Shown one piece after another: positions 1-10,662 of a DNA stretch of 64,000 bases (position 1 is its first letter; every line of letters starts with the position of its first letter). The stretch lies in contig JAPZLL010000061.1 of assembly GCA_036250225.1 (NCBI GenBank), positions 1-64,000 of the forward strand. The letters run 5' to 3'. A program made the translations under genes and the position numbers. The stretch comes from Cercophora sp. LCS_1. Taxonomy: Eukaryota > Ascomycota > Sordariomycetes > Sordariales > Lasiosphaeriaceae. Under the pieces are notes generated by a model that was not told the origin of the DNA, did not search any database, and saw only the letters and a program-made list of their open reading frames with translations.

Positions 1-98
<98 letters not shown>

Positions 99-99
99 G
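1..99. repeat. (TTG)33 trinucleotide microsatellite
   Basis: A perfect run of 33 TTG units starts at the window edge and may continue beyond it. On the minus strand it is read in frame as AAC codons (Asn) at the C-terminal end of the RING-finger ORF, so it is coding rather than intergenic. Confidence 0.97.
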
Positions 100-758
100 G
101 AGATTCCATTGCGGCGCGATCGCACACGTCTTCTCGGGTTGATGCTTAGGCTTGGGTATGGTGGTCTTTCCCGGGGAGTGTAGTTGTCGGTGATTTCCTT
201 GCGGCAGTAGGGACAGTTGGGTCTGCTGTTCATGGAGAATTCGCTCAGTCGGATTCGGATCCATTCCGCTATGCAATCCGCCCCGACGACATGGCCGCAT
301 TGGAGGACTCTGTGCGCCTCGCGCTCGCCGTTGGGTTCTTGCAGGCCGGGGATGATGAGCTCTTCGCTACAGATGGCGCATTTGACGAGCGGCTTGGGGC
401 CGGTTTGGGTGCGGATGTACTGCTGAATGGTGGACCAGACGACTTCCTCGGCTGTTCCTTCGGCTCGGGGACCCGCCTGGCTGTTGGTGGCGCTCGAACC
501 CGACTCGGGATTAGTATCTCTGGCCAGATATTCTCTTTTGGACATCCCGAGGATATCCTCGCAGTGGCGGCAGACACCCCTGAATGCTTGCATGTCAGCG
601 GTGCTACAGATGCTGCATGTCGGGACATTAGGGTCGCGCCAACACGGTGCCGGACCGTCTTGGATATCTTCTGGACTGCCCACCAGAAACATGTTCTGCA
701 GCCGGAGGGCGAGGGCTTCGTCTTCGGCCAACTGCTGCCTCTCGGAGTCGCGGGGCAT
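1..758 (-). CDS. RING-finger protein with poly-Asn tail, 3' end outside window
   Basis: An open frame starts at ATG 758 (context AAACC-ATG) and runs without a stop to the window edge, giving at least 252 residues. An N-terminal CxxC pair set (C48, C51, C63, C66) is followed by a RING-like zinc site: C127-x2-C130, C154-x-H156, C162, then C182-x2-C185. A basic segment near 208-217 precedes at least 32 consecutive Asn residues encoded by the (TTG)n tract. RING domains usually recruit E2 enzymes, so an E3 ubiquitin ligase is the likely role; substrate and location are unknown. The spacing is not a textbook C3HC4, so the exact RING class is uncertain. The C-terminus is missing only because the window ends. 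Confidence 0.8.
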
Positions 759-1615
759 GGTTTGGGCTGGCTTTGGGTCTATTATAGATCAAAGAGTGAG
801 CAGCACCAAAGAGTGGGAGAAAAGGAGTATGAGACCTGTGTGTGTTTTTGTTTTGGACTTGCTCTGTCCATGATCACTATTCGAAGTGACGTGGATGTCA
901 AAATGGGTGAGTGGACAACTGGATTGTCCTCTGACGGTCAACCGAAGTGGTTCTATGTGCTTCTGTCTCGCAATCTCGACACCAACAAAGGATCGATGTC
1001 TTGGATGTCTTGGATGACTGAGTTTCACGAGGGAAAAAAAGTATGGTCCATAATATCTTTATTTCATTTCTAGAAGCCGAGGGTTGCTCGGCTGCCTACC
1101 TAAGGAACCAGATATGATGCGACCACTCGATCCCTCGGACCGGGAGAACCACCATAATGCAACTATATTTTGCCCCCCACTCAGATGCAACGTGTGCTGA
1201 CATCTCACTTTGTAGGTGAGCTGGATTATAAATGCCGTGGCTGAAATATGCATATGTCGTGCCGTGGTGATTTGGTGCTGGTTGAGTGAGTCTGAGGCGG
1301 GAGTGGCTGCCCTGCCAGATGCAAGCAATTTGACCGTTCTAGAAGTATCTCATACTTCCATGCGTTCTTTTTCCGTCGGTTTGGCTGCGATCCAGCTGTC
1401 CGTAGACTTCCCGTCGATGCATTAGGGTGGAGCCCATCGTCCCAACCGGACACTCCAGTCATGGGTGCTCCCGCCAAGGGGATAAAGATCGTGACTTCGC
1501 TCCTGGTTCAACGCCGAGGCACCAAGACAATTAATTCGTAGACCAAATGCAAGAAAACCCCAGTTTGACTCTGTGCCGCCGCCGGGAGGCACAAAAGTGT
1601 CAAGGGAGCAAAAAT
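759..1615. other. intergenic, no gene seen
   Basis: This is the 5' flank of the RING gene. The short open frames have no recognisable domain, start context or splice pattern. No convincing regulatory motif was found. Confidence 0.6.
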
Positions 1616-1710
1616 TGGGCGCCCCAGGAATCGAACCTGGGTTTCTTCGGGGATGAGAACTCGGAGATCCGAGCCACAACGAAGTGTACTGACCACTATA
1701 CTAGGCGCCC
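1616..1710 (-). tRNA. tRNA-His (GTG) with a ~23-nt intron
   Basis: Read on the minus strand, the 5' acceptor GGGCGCC pairs fully with 3' GGCGCCC, followed by discriminator A at 1616. The D-arm resembles other fungal tRNA-His (TAGTATAGTGGTCAGTAC). The anticodon stem CTTCG/CGAAG closes loop TT-GTG-G...C, which gives anticodon GTG. An insertion of about 23 nt sits directly after position 37, the canonical site of eukaryotic tRNA introns. The T-arm is CCAGG-TTCGATT-CCTGG. The extra G at -1 that histidyl-tRNA needs is normally added after transcription. Mature length is about 72 nt. Confidence 0.93.
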
Positions 1711-2268
1711 TGTCTTGGGTTCGAACTGAGATGCTCCCGATTCGAACCCAGCGAGTAACCGCTGAGCTAACCAATTGGCTGGTTGTTGAAGTTTGAGCCG
1801 CGAAAAGCCGCTCATGGCTGAGCTAGTGGGGGTTCGAGTGGGGTCAGGTAGGGAATAGGGGTAAAAGGGGCTGCCTTCGCCTTTGGGAAAACTCACAGTA
1901 TCTGAGGTTTCTCCTACCCAAAATGCTTGAAACAAGGAAAATCAACTGCCCAAGGAGGATATATGACCTTGGAGGCATGGTGGGTCCTGGCTGGTTGCGG
2001 TTTTGTGTTCAAAATCTTTCAACTCCTATCCCCAAGAAAAATCCACTTGTCAACCTCAGGGTAGTTTTGACCTCAGGGGCCCTTACAAATACGTCATGAC
2101 AATTGTATTCATATCAAGGTAACCGCCTACTATACATGATAGCGTTGAGCAACACGCCATGACGCCCAACCAACTACCAACCGATGCATATTAGTGTCGC
2201 TCGTGTTGAATTCCAACGAAAAATGCATGCAAATCCCCCACGTAACCACCTCCCATTACATGTCCTAC
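1711..2268. other. intergenic with a degenerate tRNA-like stretch
   Basis: Positions about 1715-1785 (minus) contain A-box-like and B-box-like sequence (GGTTAGCTCAGCGGTTA; AGTTCGAACCC) directly upstream of tRNA-His. The D and T stems do not pair, so this is not a working tRNA. The rest holds nothing recognisable. Confidence 0.6.
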
Positions 2269-3798
2269 TCATTGATCGAGTGCTAAGCAGCGGACGACCT
2301 TTTCGTCAAGAAGACCTTGCTGTGCGAGGTAGCTGTTGAGATTCCTCCACAGCTCGAGCTGGTCGTTGTGGTTCAGCCCGAGAATGGCTGACTCCAGGAC
2401 GGAACCCACCGTGGTTGTGGGGATAGCAATGAAAGCGTGGTAGTACACAAACGTAAAGAAACCCATGATGAACTGGCAGTCCATGCGGTCAGTGATGCCA
2501 CCGTGGCCGGGGATGGAGTCGCCAAAGTCCTTGATCTTGAAGGTGCGCTTCAGTCCAGACGCAAAGAAACCGCCAAAGGGCGCAATGAGAGACGCAAAGG
2601 TGGCCAGCGCAAACGTGTGAAGCTGCATGGGAGCCATGGTTACGCTAAAGGTGGTGCCAGGCGGGAGGAAGAAGAGCTCGGGCGTTTCGTATGTGTGCGG
2701 AATGAACACCGGGTTGACCTTGCAGTCCAAGCCGCTGAAGAGAGTGGCGCCGAGGTCGGTGGCGGGGCAGAGGAAGTACTTGAAGCGCAAAAGGATGTTG
2801 GTGAGGAAGACACCAAAGATAACCGTCATGACCCAGGCGCCGACGAATCCCTCCACAGTCTTCTTCGGCGATAGCTTGATAAGCTGTGTCCTGCCAAAGG
2901 TGATGCCGCAGATGTAGGCGAAGATGTCATTGGTGATGACCAAAGCGGCGGGCAGGAAGAACCAGATGAGGCCTTCAAACACGTTGTTCATGATGAAATG
3001 AGCCTGGCCGACAATGAGGAAAAGCGCAATGTGAGTCCATCCGAATTGCGAAAACTGGAACTTAAGATGTCCACCCTTGAGAGAACCGACAAAGAAAACG
3101 AAGCCTGGGTTTGGTTAGCTCGGTTGTCCCAACACTTGGAGTCTACCGTGGGAAGCCCATGGTAATGGAAATCTCCGCCGGCCAATACATCGGAGGAGCG
3201 CGTGGGGACATACCGATAATGTACAGCATGAAGCTGATGAAGCGGTGGTGCGTCGCGAGCGGGAGCAACACCTTGTGAATCAAGATAATGTGCTTGAAGT
3301 AGTAGATGACACTTTCTCCGTACAGAAAGTACATGGTTGTCACAAGCCAGTACCAATTCAACCCCCGCGTGGACCTCAGATCGCGAGCGCGAGTTGGTAC
3401 GCTTGCTATCGCGATAACCTCCTTGAACGAGATGATCTGAATGGCCGTGATGATGGCCAGGATGTAGACGTGACCCATGAATAAGGCTGTGAAGAAGCCG
3501 GCAATCATGACCAGCGTCCAGAATGTCCGTGTGATGAAGTTGGCCTTCTTCTTCTCGTACTCCGTTTGCGCTGGAGGAGCGACCTCTGCCGGCTTCTGTG
3601 TCGCGAAATTCGTCAGCGACCGTTTCCCACCGCAAGACAAGGCGCACGACCTACCTCCTTGATGTCTTCCAGCGACGAACCACTCGACTTTAGCCTCGGC
3701 GAACCCTCCTCACTCCCCTCGCCAAAGCTTGCCCTTCGGCCTTCTGCGCCATGTTGTTTGTGGGGGAATTTGACCCCGCGGCGCGACCTGCCCGACAT
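2269..3798 (-). CDS. CDS1: Phosphatidate cytidylyltransferase (CDP-diacylglycerol synthase)
   Basis: Converts phosphatidic acid and CTP to CDP-diacylglycerol, the precursor of PI, PS and cardiolipin, in the ER membrane. Three exons fit: 3655-3798, 3214-3595 and 2269-3104, with GT-AG introns of 59 and 109 nt, giving 453 aa. The C-terminal third carries the full family signature (SGLKR...KDFGD.IPGHGG..DR.D), which includes the metal-binding Asp residues. Several hydrophobic helices precede it. The N-terminus (MSGRSRRGV...) is charged and cytosolic. A longer in-frame start at 3972 exists, but the 3798 ATG fits family length better. Divergent from the Rad26-like gene with about 1 kb between starts. 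Confidence 0.93.
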
Positions 3799-4835
3799 GC
3801 TGGGATGTGTTTGCGATCGGGTGTCGTCTTCGGCAAATTCGGGCTCGGACCAAGAATGAAGGATCGGATCGGGTGCGACAGCCTTGGCGGCTTGCGACGG
3901 CGGTGCTTGCGTTCGGCAAATTGCTGGTCGCAGAGTATTCGTGACAGAGACAGTTTGGTGCGGTGTGGACACAGTGGTGGGAAGCTGGGAGAGGATCGTT
4001 CGTGCCCTGCGAGTCTGGCGGGTCGTTTGAAGTTGGACTGTTGGATTCTGAAATTTCCAATCCGGCGTGTCCTACGTCAATCGTGGCTTGGCGGAAACCG
4101 GGTGGGGCTCGTTTTCTTGGCTGTACAGAAAATAGACACTTGCATCCGTTCTCTTTCCGCTCGAACTATCAGCTTTTCAATGACATAAAACTATCAGGTT
4201 TCTCAGTGCTTTCACGCGCTTTATGGATGCTCTGAGAGACAGATACGTCATTCGTGCTGGCGTATCCGTCTCTGAGGATTGTTTGTGTTTGACTGCGCCG
4301 GCCGGGGTTCGGTGGGTCGTCAAATGCGCTAACCGCCAAAACCGGGGACGGTGCCTGACTGAAACCCCGACATGCTCTTGTTGCCACAGGAAATCGTGTG
4401 CATTTAAAGTCGCCGCAGCCATTCCTGTCTGAATAGTGGTAAAGCAGATAGAGAATTAAGGCGCTAATTTGAAAGGTATGTGATTCAATACCGTCAGCTT
4501 CCCATTAGTCGTCTTGGTGGGGGCCCCGAATACAACCAGCATATTTGGTTTCGATGCAATTCTTTATCTTGTGTAAGAGCTGCCGAGCCGCAGGCGGTCA
4601 AAGTTTTTGTCCGACCAGCCGGTCAGCGGAAGGCGCCGTGCTGGGTCTGACCGACGCGCCTTGCAGTGGGGGGCGCGTCACGCCAGGCCACCCATGGATC
4701 GCGGGGCACAAACAATTCGACGGCCCCAACGTCAACCTTGCAAACAACGGCGCTCCGAAGAGCGACAACGCTGCGCGCCGCCGCACCACCTAATGGCATT
4801 GCCATGTGGAAAGCCGCCCTCAGAACTCGGTGGCC
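3799..4835. promoter_or_regulatory. divergent promoter region between CDS1 and the Rad26-like gene
   Basis: About 1 kb separates the two start codons. No ORF here looks coding. No TATA box or named factor site is clear. Both 5' UTRs and core promoters should lie here by position only. Confidence 0.55.
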
Positions 4836-7413
4836 ATGGACGACGAATTTTCCGATGACGGCTTCGACGACCTGAATGACACAGTGTTGCAGGAGCTCGA
4901 AGACAATGCGATCCAGTTCACGCAGGCCCAAAAGCTAGCCCAATCACAGGCAGCGGCATCCCAGGCGGCCCCAGCCCGGCAGACGATCCTCAATCAGTAT
5001 GGATTCGACGACGACGATTTGGACGACACCGTGGTGATCGACGAGCGCTCGCTGCAGCCTCCACCAGCGCTACCTCGACCGAATGCAGCGCTACCACAAC
5101 AGCCATGGAACCAGCAACCCCAGTACCCCCGACCGCCGTCCCAATTTCATCCGCAAAGATCCGTCTATCCTCCGCGGCCGCAATACCCGGCGCCGCCCCG
5201 ACCTGCCGGGCACCCTCTTCCATCGCAACAATTTCCGTCTCAACGCTTCCCAACAAGCACGATCGCCCAGCGTCCCGCACCCACCCAATCACAATTTGCC
5301 CGCCCTCTCCCATCGGTTACTCGGCCGCAGTATGGCCCACAAGCATCCCAAGCCCTGCACGGGGCCGGCCCAGCGAAGCAGAACGAAATCATAGCGGCCC
5401 TGCGAGCGCGTCTGTCGGCCCTCGAGTCGGACCTGACGGCATCCAAGGGCGAGGCTTTACTCCTCCGGTCCAAATACGAAAAGGCACAGGCCACCCATGA
5501 GGCCGAGGTCACACGTCTGAAAAAGCTGAATGCCGAAAATGCGGCTAAGCAGGAGCGGGTAGTGGAGGAGGCACTGGCGAAACAAAAGCACGCAACCACC
5601 GAACTCGAGTTCGCGCGCCAGGACCTTAGTGAACAACTTGGTCGTGCGAAGTCGAGGCGGAAGGGAACGGGGGGTACGCCGGGGAAGAACAGGTCCTGGG
5701 GCATGGCAGATGGCTTCGATGGCTTGGAAATGTCGGGAAGCAGCCCCACTAAGACCCAGACTCAAAAGAAAAAGGATCCGGCTCCTAGCGCTGTCGAGCG
5801 CACCCCTACTAAAGGCAAACGAAAGCGACCTGCGGTGGACAGCCCGACATTTGCTCTGGAAACACACTCGGGGGATGAAGCCGTGGCCCGTCCCTCTGTC
5901 ATCACCCGTTCAGTGTCTTTCGACGGGGGAGCTGACGGGCTACCATATGATGTGAGAGGCCCATCACTTTACACGTGTCACAGACCGCTAACACCCTTGC
6001 CAGTTCTTGAAGCTTGCTCTAGACCACAGCGTATTTCATGGCCAACCCCTGACGTTCGACCTGTTCTCGCGCTTTGCCTTTCCGTCCGATCCGTCGCAGG
6101 CGTTTTCTTCTCTCATTTTCCAAAAGCTGCCCCAGATGGGCAGTGCCAAGGAACCACTGCGTCTGCTTATCGACTTTGCAGAACTTATGGTGGACATGTG
6201 GCAACGATGCTTGAAGGAGAAATATCTCGCGCCAATCTATTATCTCGGCGCGCTCATCTCATATGTCCTCCAGTTAAACGCCGTCACGGTTGCTCCGCAC
6301 ATCATCTCATCGCTGCTGCCAGTGTGCATCACCACATGTCAGCTGGTGGCTCTACCGCGGTTCCACAGCGCAGACGGTGACATTTCGCAACACCCGGACG
6401 AAACTGTACGGCAGTTAACTGTTGGTGGTGAAGTTCCACAATCCATGTCTCTGTTGTATCTCTCGGCGCTGGGATGCCTATCGTCACCCGCCGACCTCGA
6501 GATCCCCCTTCCTTCCGATGTCTCTCCACAAGTTCAGTTCTGGAAGACGGTTGACATGCATTTCGTCATCGTCATGCTGTCCCCCAAGCACCCGGAACTG
6601 GAATGGCTCACGGCGCTTGCACTACTATGCACATCGGTACTGCCCGACAGCCTTGGCCCCATTCCGAATGCCATACATGAGGCGGAAAAGAACGCAGCGA
6701 GCCAATCCCCAGAAGTTGTGGCGGATGCGGTTACCGAACGCGTATCTTTTTGTCTTTTTGATATCCCACGCTGGGCGTCGCCGGGATCTACCAAAGAGCT
6801 CCATGCACGACTTGCCGTGCTAAAAACGCTAATCATCTTCGCCACAAGCCCGTTTGGTCTTCTCCGGATAGCGTCCAACGACAAGACGATACAGCGCCTG
6901 GTCACAACGCTATGCTGGGCGATCGATCGGCTCTACGACGTGGATACTCCGCTCACCATTAGGGACACAAAGCAGGACGATCGCTCATCGGCTTCCGCTG
7001 ATGTCAACACGTCAAACAAAGCAGAGGATCCTTTTGCAGCGCTCGATAGGATGGAGCTGGACCCGATAAAGTCTATAAACGAGGATGATGTCCCAGTCCA
7101 AATCGATGAAGACGCAGACGATGATGTGTCGACCCTCCTTTGCCGTATCATCGCGCTCGTTGTCCGTCTGCTCCACACCCTGATCACGGATTCTCGATGC
7201 GCCAGTCGAGTTGATATGGGCACTCAGTTGGCATCGTTGAGCGGCGGGCCACAGCGTTATCTTCTCGCCTTGGCGAGATTGAACTTTGCCGAGGAAGATC
7301 TGGTCCTGGAGTCGGGGATCGATGCCGAGACGGCGGATTTGGCCCATGATTTACTGGAGCTGGCCGTTACGCCCGATGATGGCGAAGGTATGATGGAGCT
7401 CTTTTCTACTTGA
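4836..7413 (+). CDS. Rad26/UvsD (ATRIP-like) DNA-damage checkpoint protein
   Basis: Resembles fungal Rad26/UvsD, the ATRIP-type partner that brings the ATR kinase to RPA-coated single-stranded DNA. Exons 4836-5951 and 6004-7413 flank a 52-nt GTGAGA...CCAG intron, giving 841 aa. The start was chosen at ATG 4836 (GGCCATGG, strong context). The N-terminus is acidic (DDEFSDDGFDDL), as expected for an RPA-contacting segment. A Pro/Gln-rich linker follows, then a coiled coil around residues 190-285 and a basic KGKRKRP motif that may act as a nuclear signal. The C-terminal half is helical. Identification rests on overall architecture and family resemblance rather than a catalytic motif. Confidence 0.8.
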
Positions 7414-8494
7414 AGCTTGGGCTGGGGCGTAAGGTGTGATGTTTTTGATACCCGTTTGCAGTGGATAGCAACTTAGCGATAAAAGTCGGGTAGACATAAT
7501 GTATCATGAGCGGTTTGAGGTACATCACGGCCACGTTGACAATTACCATGCAGTGATCGATAGCTAGGGTCTACTTGAACCATTTGTTTGCATCCGAGTT
7601 ATCATCCTAGAATGAATCCCGTTCAGCTTGGTGTCTAGGCCTCAAGCCCAGGCCTAGCTGTTGTCATTTCCGCTAGGAGATGCACTTCAACGATGGAACA
7701 ACACCTTGGCATGAATTCTAAGTCGGCGATTGTCTGCCAGCCATTTTCCTGGTCCAGAGTTTGGGGATGGAGTGAATGTTCAGCACCCTTGAGATTCTCG
7801 CCTCGCCTCTTGTTCCCTCGCTAAGTGGGCCACCCACCCTACAGGTCTATCAGCAAGTAAATCAGGCCGCACTGACATCAAGCACACCGTGACCGAGTCC
7901 ACTTGGGCCCAGATAGCTCACTTGGAAGACTACTACTTTGAAAGGTGAACAGCTTGTGTTCGATTCCTCGTTTTGTTTTGTTTTGTTTTGTTTTGTTTTG
8001 TTTTGTTTTGTTTTGTACTTTTTTTTTCTTTTTGTAAACCTGTCTTTTTTTCTTCCGACATTCTTTACTTCCCCAGCTCCGTTGACCTATCTATACTCCT
8101 CCCCGGCGCTCTCGAGGACAAGGGCGGCGGCGAACAACCTTTTGTAGTCTCTCACACCAAATCCCAAATCCTCGTTATTAAGATTTGTAGAAAGATTACC
8201 TTCAAGATTCGCGATGGGGTATCACCAGTCGACAGTCCTTTGTATAGAGGCCGCGGAGTAGGGAGGGGGGATTTTGTAGACATCACAACTGTCATCGATA
8301 ACCAAGGTTTAGGTGCTGTCGCTGCCTGGTGACCTGTCGAATGCCGGGGCTGCCAAGAAAGAGAAGAGGAGAGTCCAGCAACGGTGGGATGATAGCATGA
8401 GGCCTTGGAGATGCAGAAATTTCCAACATCAAGGCCTTGACTTGCTTGTGGGATGTAAATTGTTGTATAAAACATTATCATCATTCCCCAAACT
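7414..8494. other. intergenic between convergent genes
   Basis: Contains the 3' flanks of the Rad26-like and L-domain genes. The only clear feature is the TTTTG microsatellite. The Phe/Cys-rich frame through it is an artefact of the repeat. Confidence 0.7.
7971..8015. repeat. (TTTTG)9 pentanucleotide microsatellite
   Basis: Nine perfect TTTTG copies followed by a T-rich tract, between two convergent genes. No coding role. Confidence 0.97.
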
Positions 8495-10036
8495 CTAAGG
8501 AAGTTCAACCGGCCCTTTTTTCCTCGATCCAACCCTGTCAGTTTTCTCTAGATCACTTTCATCCCCCACTGGCAATTCTCCAACCTTTCGTTCTTGATCC
8601 GTCCTAAGTTCAGTCGGTGCTTGGTTTTCAGCAACCGTGTCTCCAGCCTCGGGGTTCTTCTCCTCCCCTCCCAACTCAGGTTTCCCAACTTCCTCAGCGG
8701 AAGGCGGATCCGCAGGCTTCCGCCGTCTCATAAAGACGAAAACCCACGCTCCAAGACCAATCAGCGCAAGACCACCGACCTCTCCACCGGGGGACGTTCC
8801 GTCACCAGGAATGCCCGATGGTTCTAGCTCTGGCAAGGTCGTAGGCGTGCCCGGTCTCCGCGGCGTCGCTGGATACGTCGTGTTTCCAATGCAATTGTAT
8901 TTCCCCTTGACGACCTTGTCCGGGAACTTGTCGTTGAACCAAGTGCAATCCATCGACGCCGTTCCCTCGAGGTAGAAATCGCCCGTGACTTCTTCGAGGG
9001 AGAAGAACTCGACATTTGTGAAGGATCCGACCATCTCGATTGAATGGACAGATCGAAGGACATTGGTGGTGAAGTTTTGCAGGGCCGTGTTGTTCTTGAT
9101 GGCGAGATCGCCGTGAATGTCCGGAATGGTGAGTGAGCCGTTGATGGACTACAGAAACGGGAGCTGAAGTGCGGTAAAAGAGTTCCGTTCAAAGAGCAAA
9201 CCCACATGTGCCCAGTTTTCGAGGGAGCGGAACGGGCTAACTGTAGAGGTATTCGTCTTTTTCAGCATCGGGAGATCCAGCCGGGCGAGGCCTCTGAATA
9301 CACCCCTTGCATAGATGACTGTTAGTCCAGTGAAAGAAACCGAGAGCTTGGAGCTGTTGTCCTCTATCAGCAGATCCACAATGCTGTCGGCAGCGAGGTT
9401 GAGAGATCGAGGTAAGCATTCCTCATAATCTCGACGGACTCGCTCCATTCCAGCTCCGGAAATGACGCGCGCCTGAGGCCCTTGTTGCGGTGGATGGCCA
9501 ATTCAGACTTGATCGATGTGGCATTTGAGATCAGTGAACCGTCCGCCATTTCGCCATCGATGAAGACAAATTTCCCATTAACATCCATGAAACCGAGCTC
9601 AACACTGCTCGCACGAGTGCCGTCGATCCAAACGCGGCCCACGGTCAGATCACGACCGAGACAAATATGGAAGTCAAAAAACGGGCCATCCACAACCAGG
9701 GAGCCGGCGCGTCCGAAGTTGGGAAAACGGAGGTGTAATTACATCTTCGAGAAGACTTGCGTTCGTGGGAGCGTTAAGGGTGATATCGCCGATACTTCGT
9801 AGCTTGTCGCTGGTGAGCGAGAGTTGCCAATGAGGCTCCAAACTGAAGTCGTAAATACAGCCTGGGAAGGCGTGGGAAACTTTCAGCTTGATGGTGGCGT
9901 CCGGTCGAACAAGATCTCGCAAGACGAGTAGCGTGGGTCTTGGCTTTTCAGCCTTGTGTTGATTCGCTGGTCGAGACGAGGGCGAATCAAGTATCAAGCC
10001 TGCCGAAAGCAGCGTAGCTTGCTTTTCAGCAGAGCC
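8495..10036 (-). pseudogene. Receptor-L-domain (Ecm33-like) membrane protein, frame-disrupted
   Basis: The translated pieces read as one leucine-patterned L-domain protein of the Ecm33/Sps2 type, with a C-terminal helix (GGLALIGLGAWVFVFM) and a basic, then acidic, cytosolic tail. The last exon (8495-9148) joins the previous one through a good 57-nt intron (9149-9205, GTGGGT...GTAG). Upstream, coding potential changes frame twice without plausible introns: near 9730-9736 (an apparent extra base) and near 9388-9400 (an apparent missing base). The middle segment of about 110 codons is therefore in another frame. No signal-peptide start joins cleanly: a hydrophobic leader-like segment lies near 10070-10195 but has no donor site. 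Either a decaying gene or assembly indels. A wall or surface role is inferred from the family. Confidence 0.6.
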
Positions 10037-10662
10037 TCATTGTGTTGCCGCATTGTCGGGCTGGGCGTTAGAAAAGGATTAGCGTGGATATTGCATCCTG
10101 CTGCGTCGTGGTGTGTTGTTGTTTTGCTGCCCGTGCAGGAAGCGGGAGGGATGAGTAGAGGAGGGAGAGTGTTAGGAGCGATGAAATCGAGGGCTGTTTG
10201 GAGGGGAATGGATTGGACACGTGCGAAAAAGAGAAGGAAGGAGCGAAGAAGACAAGCACCAAATCTAAGTGGGAGATGGAAAACATCAGGCGGGAGCAGC
10301 GCCTCAGGTGTGGAACCATACAAGTTCTCGGAGCTGAGGTCCTGTCAAGTTGGACTCACCAAGAAGACGTCTTGGCCGAGCGGTAGTGAGCGGCGCTCTT
10401 CTCACATAGCCAACCAGAAACCATCACTGTGCGCATGCGTGGTATGCCCGCACTGGTTTCGTAAGGTCCTGGGTTCGATTCTACTGGGTGGCGTGGTCAC
10501 CAGTTTCAAGAGTCGAAGACCCGGGGCCTGAGCTTTTGCCCTTTTTGATCCGGTCAATAACAACAAACTTGGCAAGGAAGAAACAGTAGATGCAGTCATA
10601 TCCAATACATTATTTATGTACATTTTTTTTTTGGCTCGCTAACGTCAACATCAAACATGCAA
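10037..10662. other. gene flank with tRNA-like A/B boxes
   Basis: Holds the uncertain 5' end of the L-domain gene and the 3' flank of the thiolase gene. Positions about 10368-10485 (+) contain TGGCCGAGCGGT (A-box type) and, about 95 nt later, GGTTCGATTC (B-box type). No acceptor or T-stem pairing can be drawn, so it is not called a tRNA. Confidence 0.5.

Noticed and set aside
1..183. Poly-Leu ORF on the plus strand
   Set aside because: It is the other-strand reading of the TTG repeat; the minus frame carries a full RING motif and explains the DNA.
1715..1785. Second tRNA gene
   Set aside because: A-box and B-box-like words exist, but D and T stems and the acceptor do not pair.
7938..8332. 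Phe/Cys-rich membrane ORF
   Set aside because: Produced by the TTTTG repeat; no codon or domain support after it.
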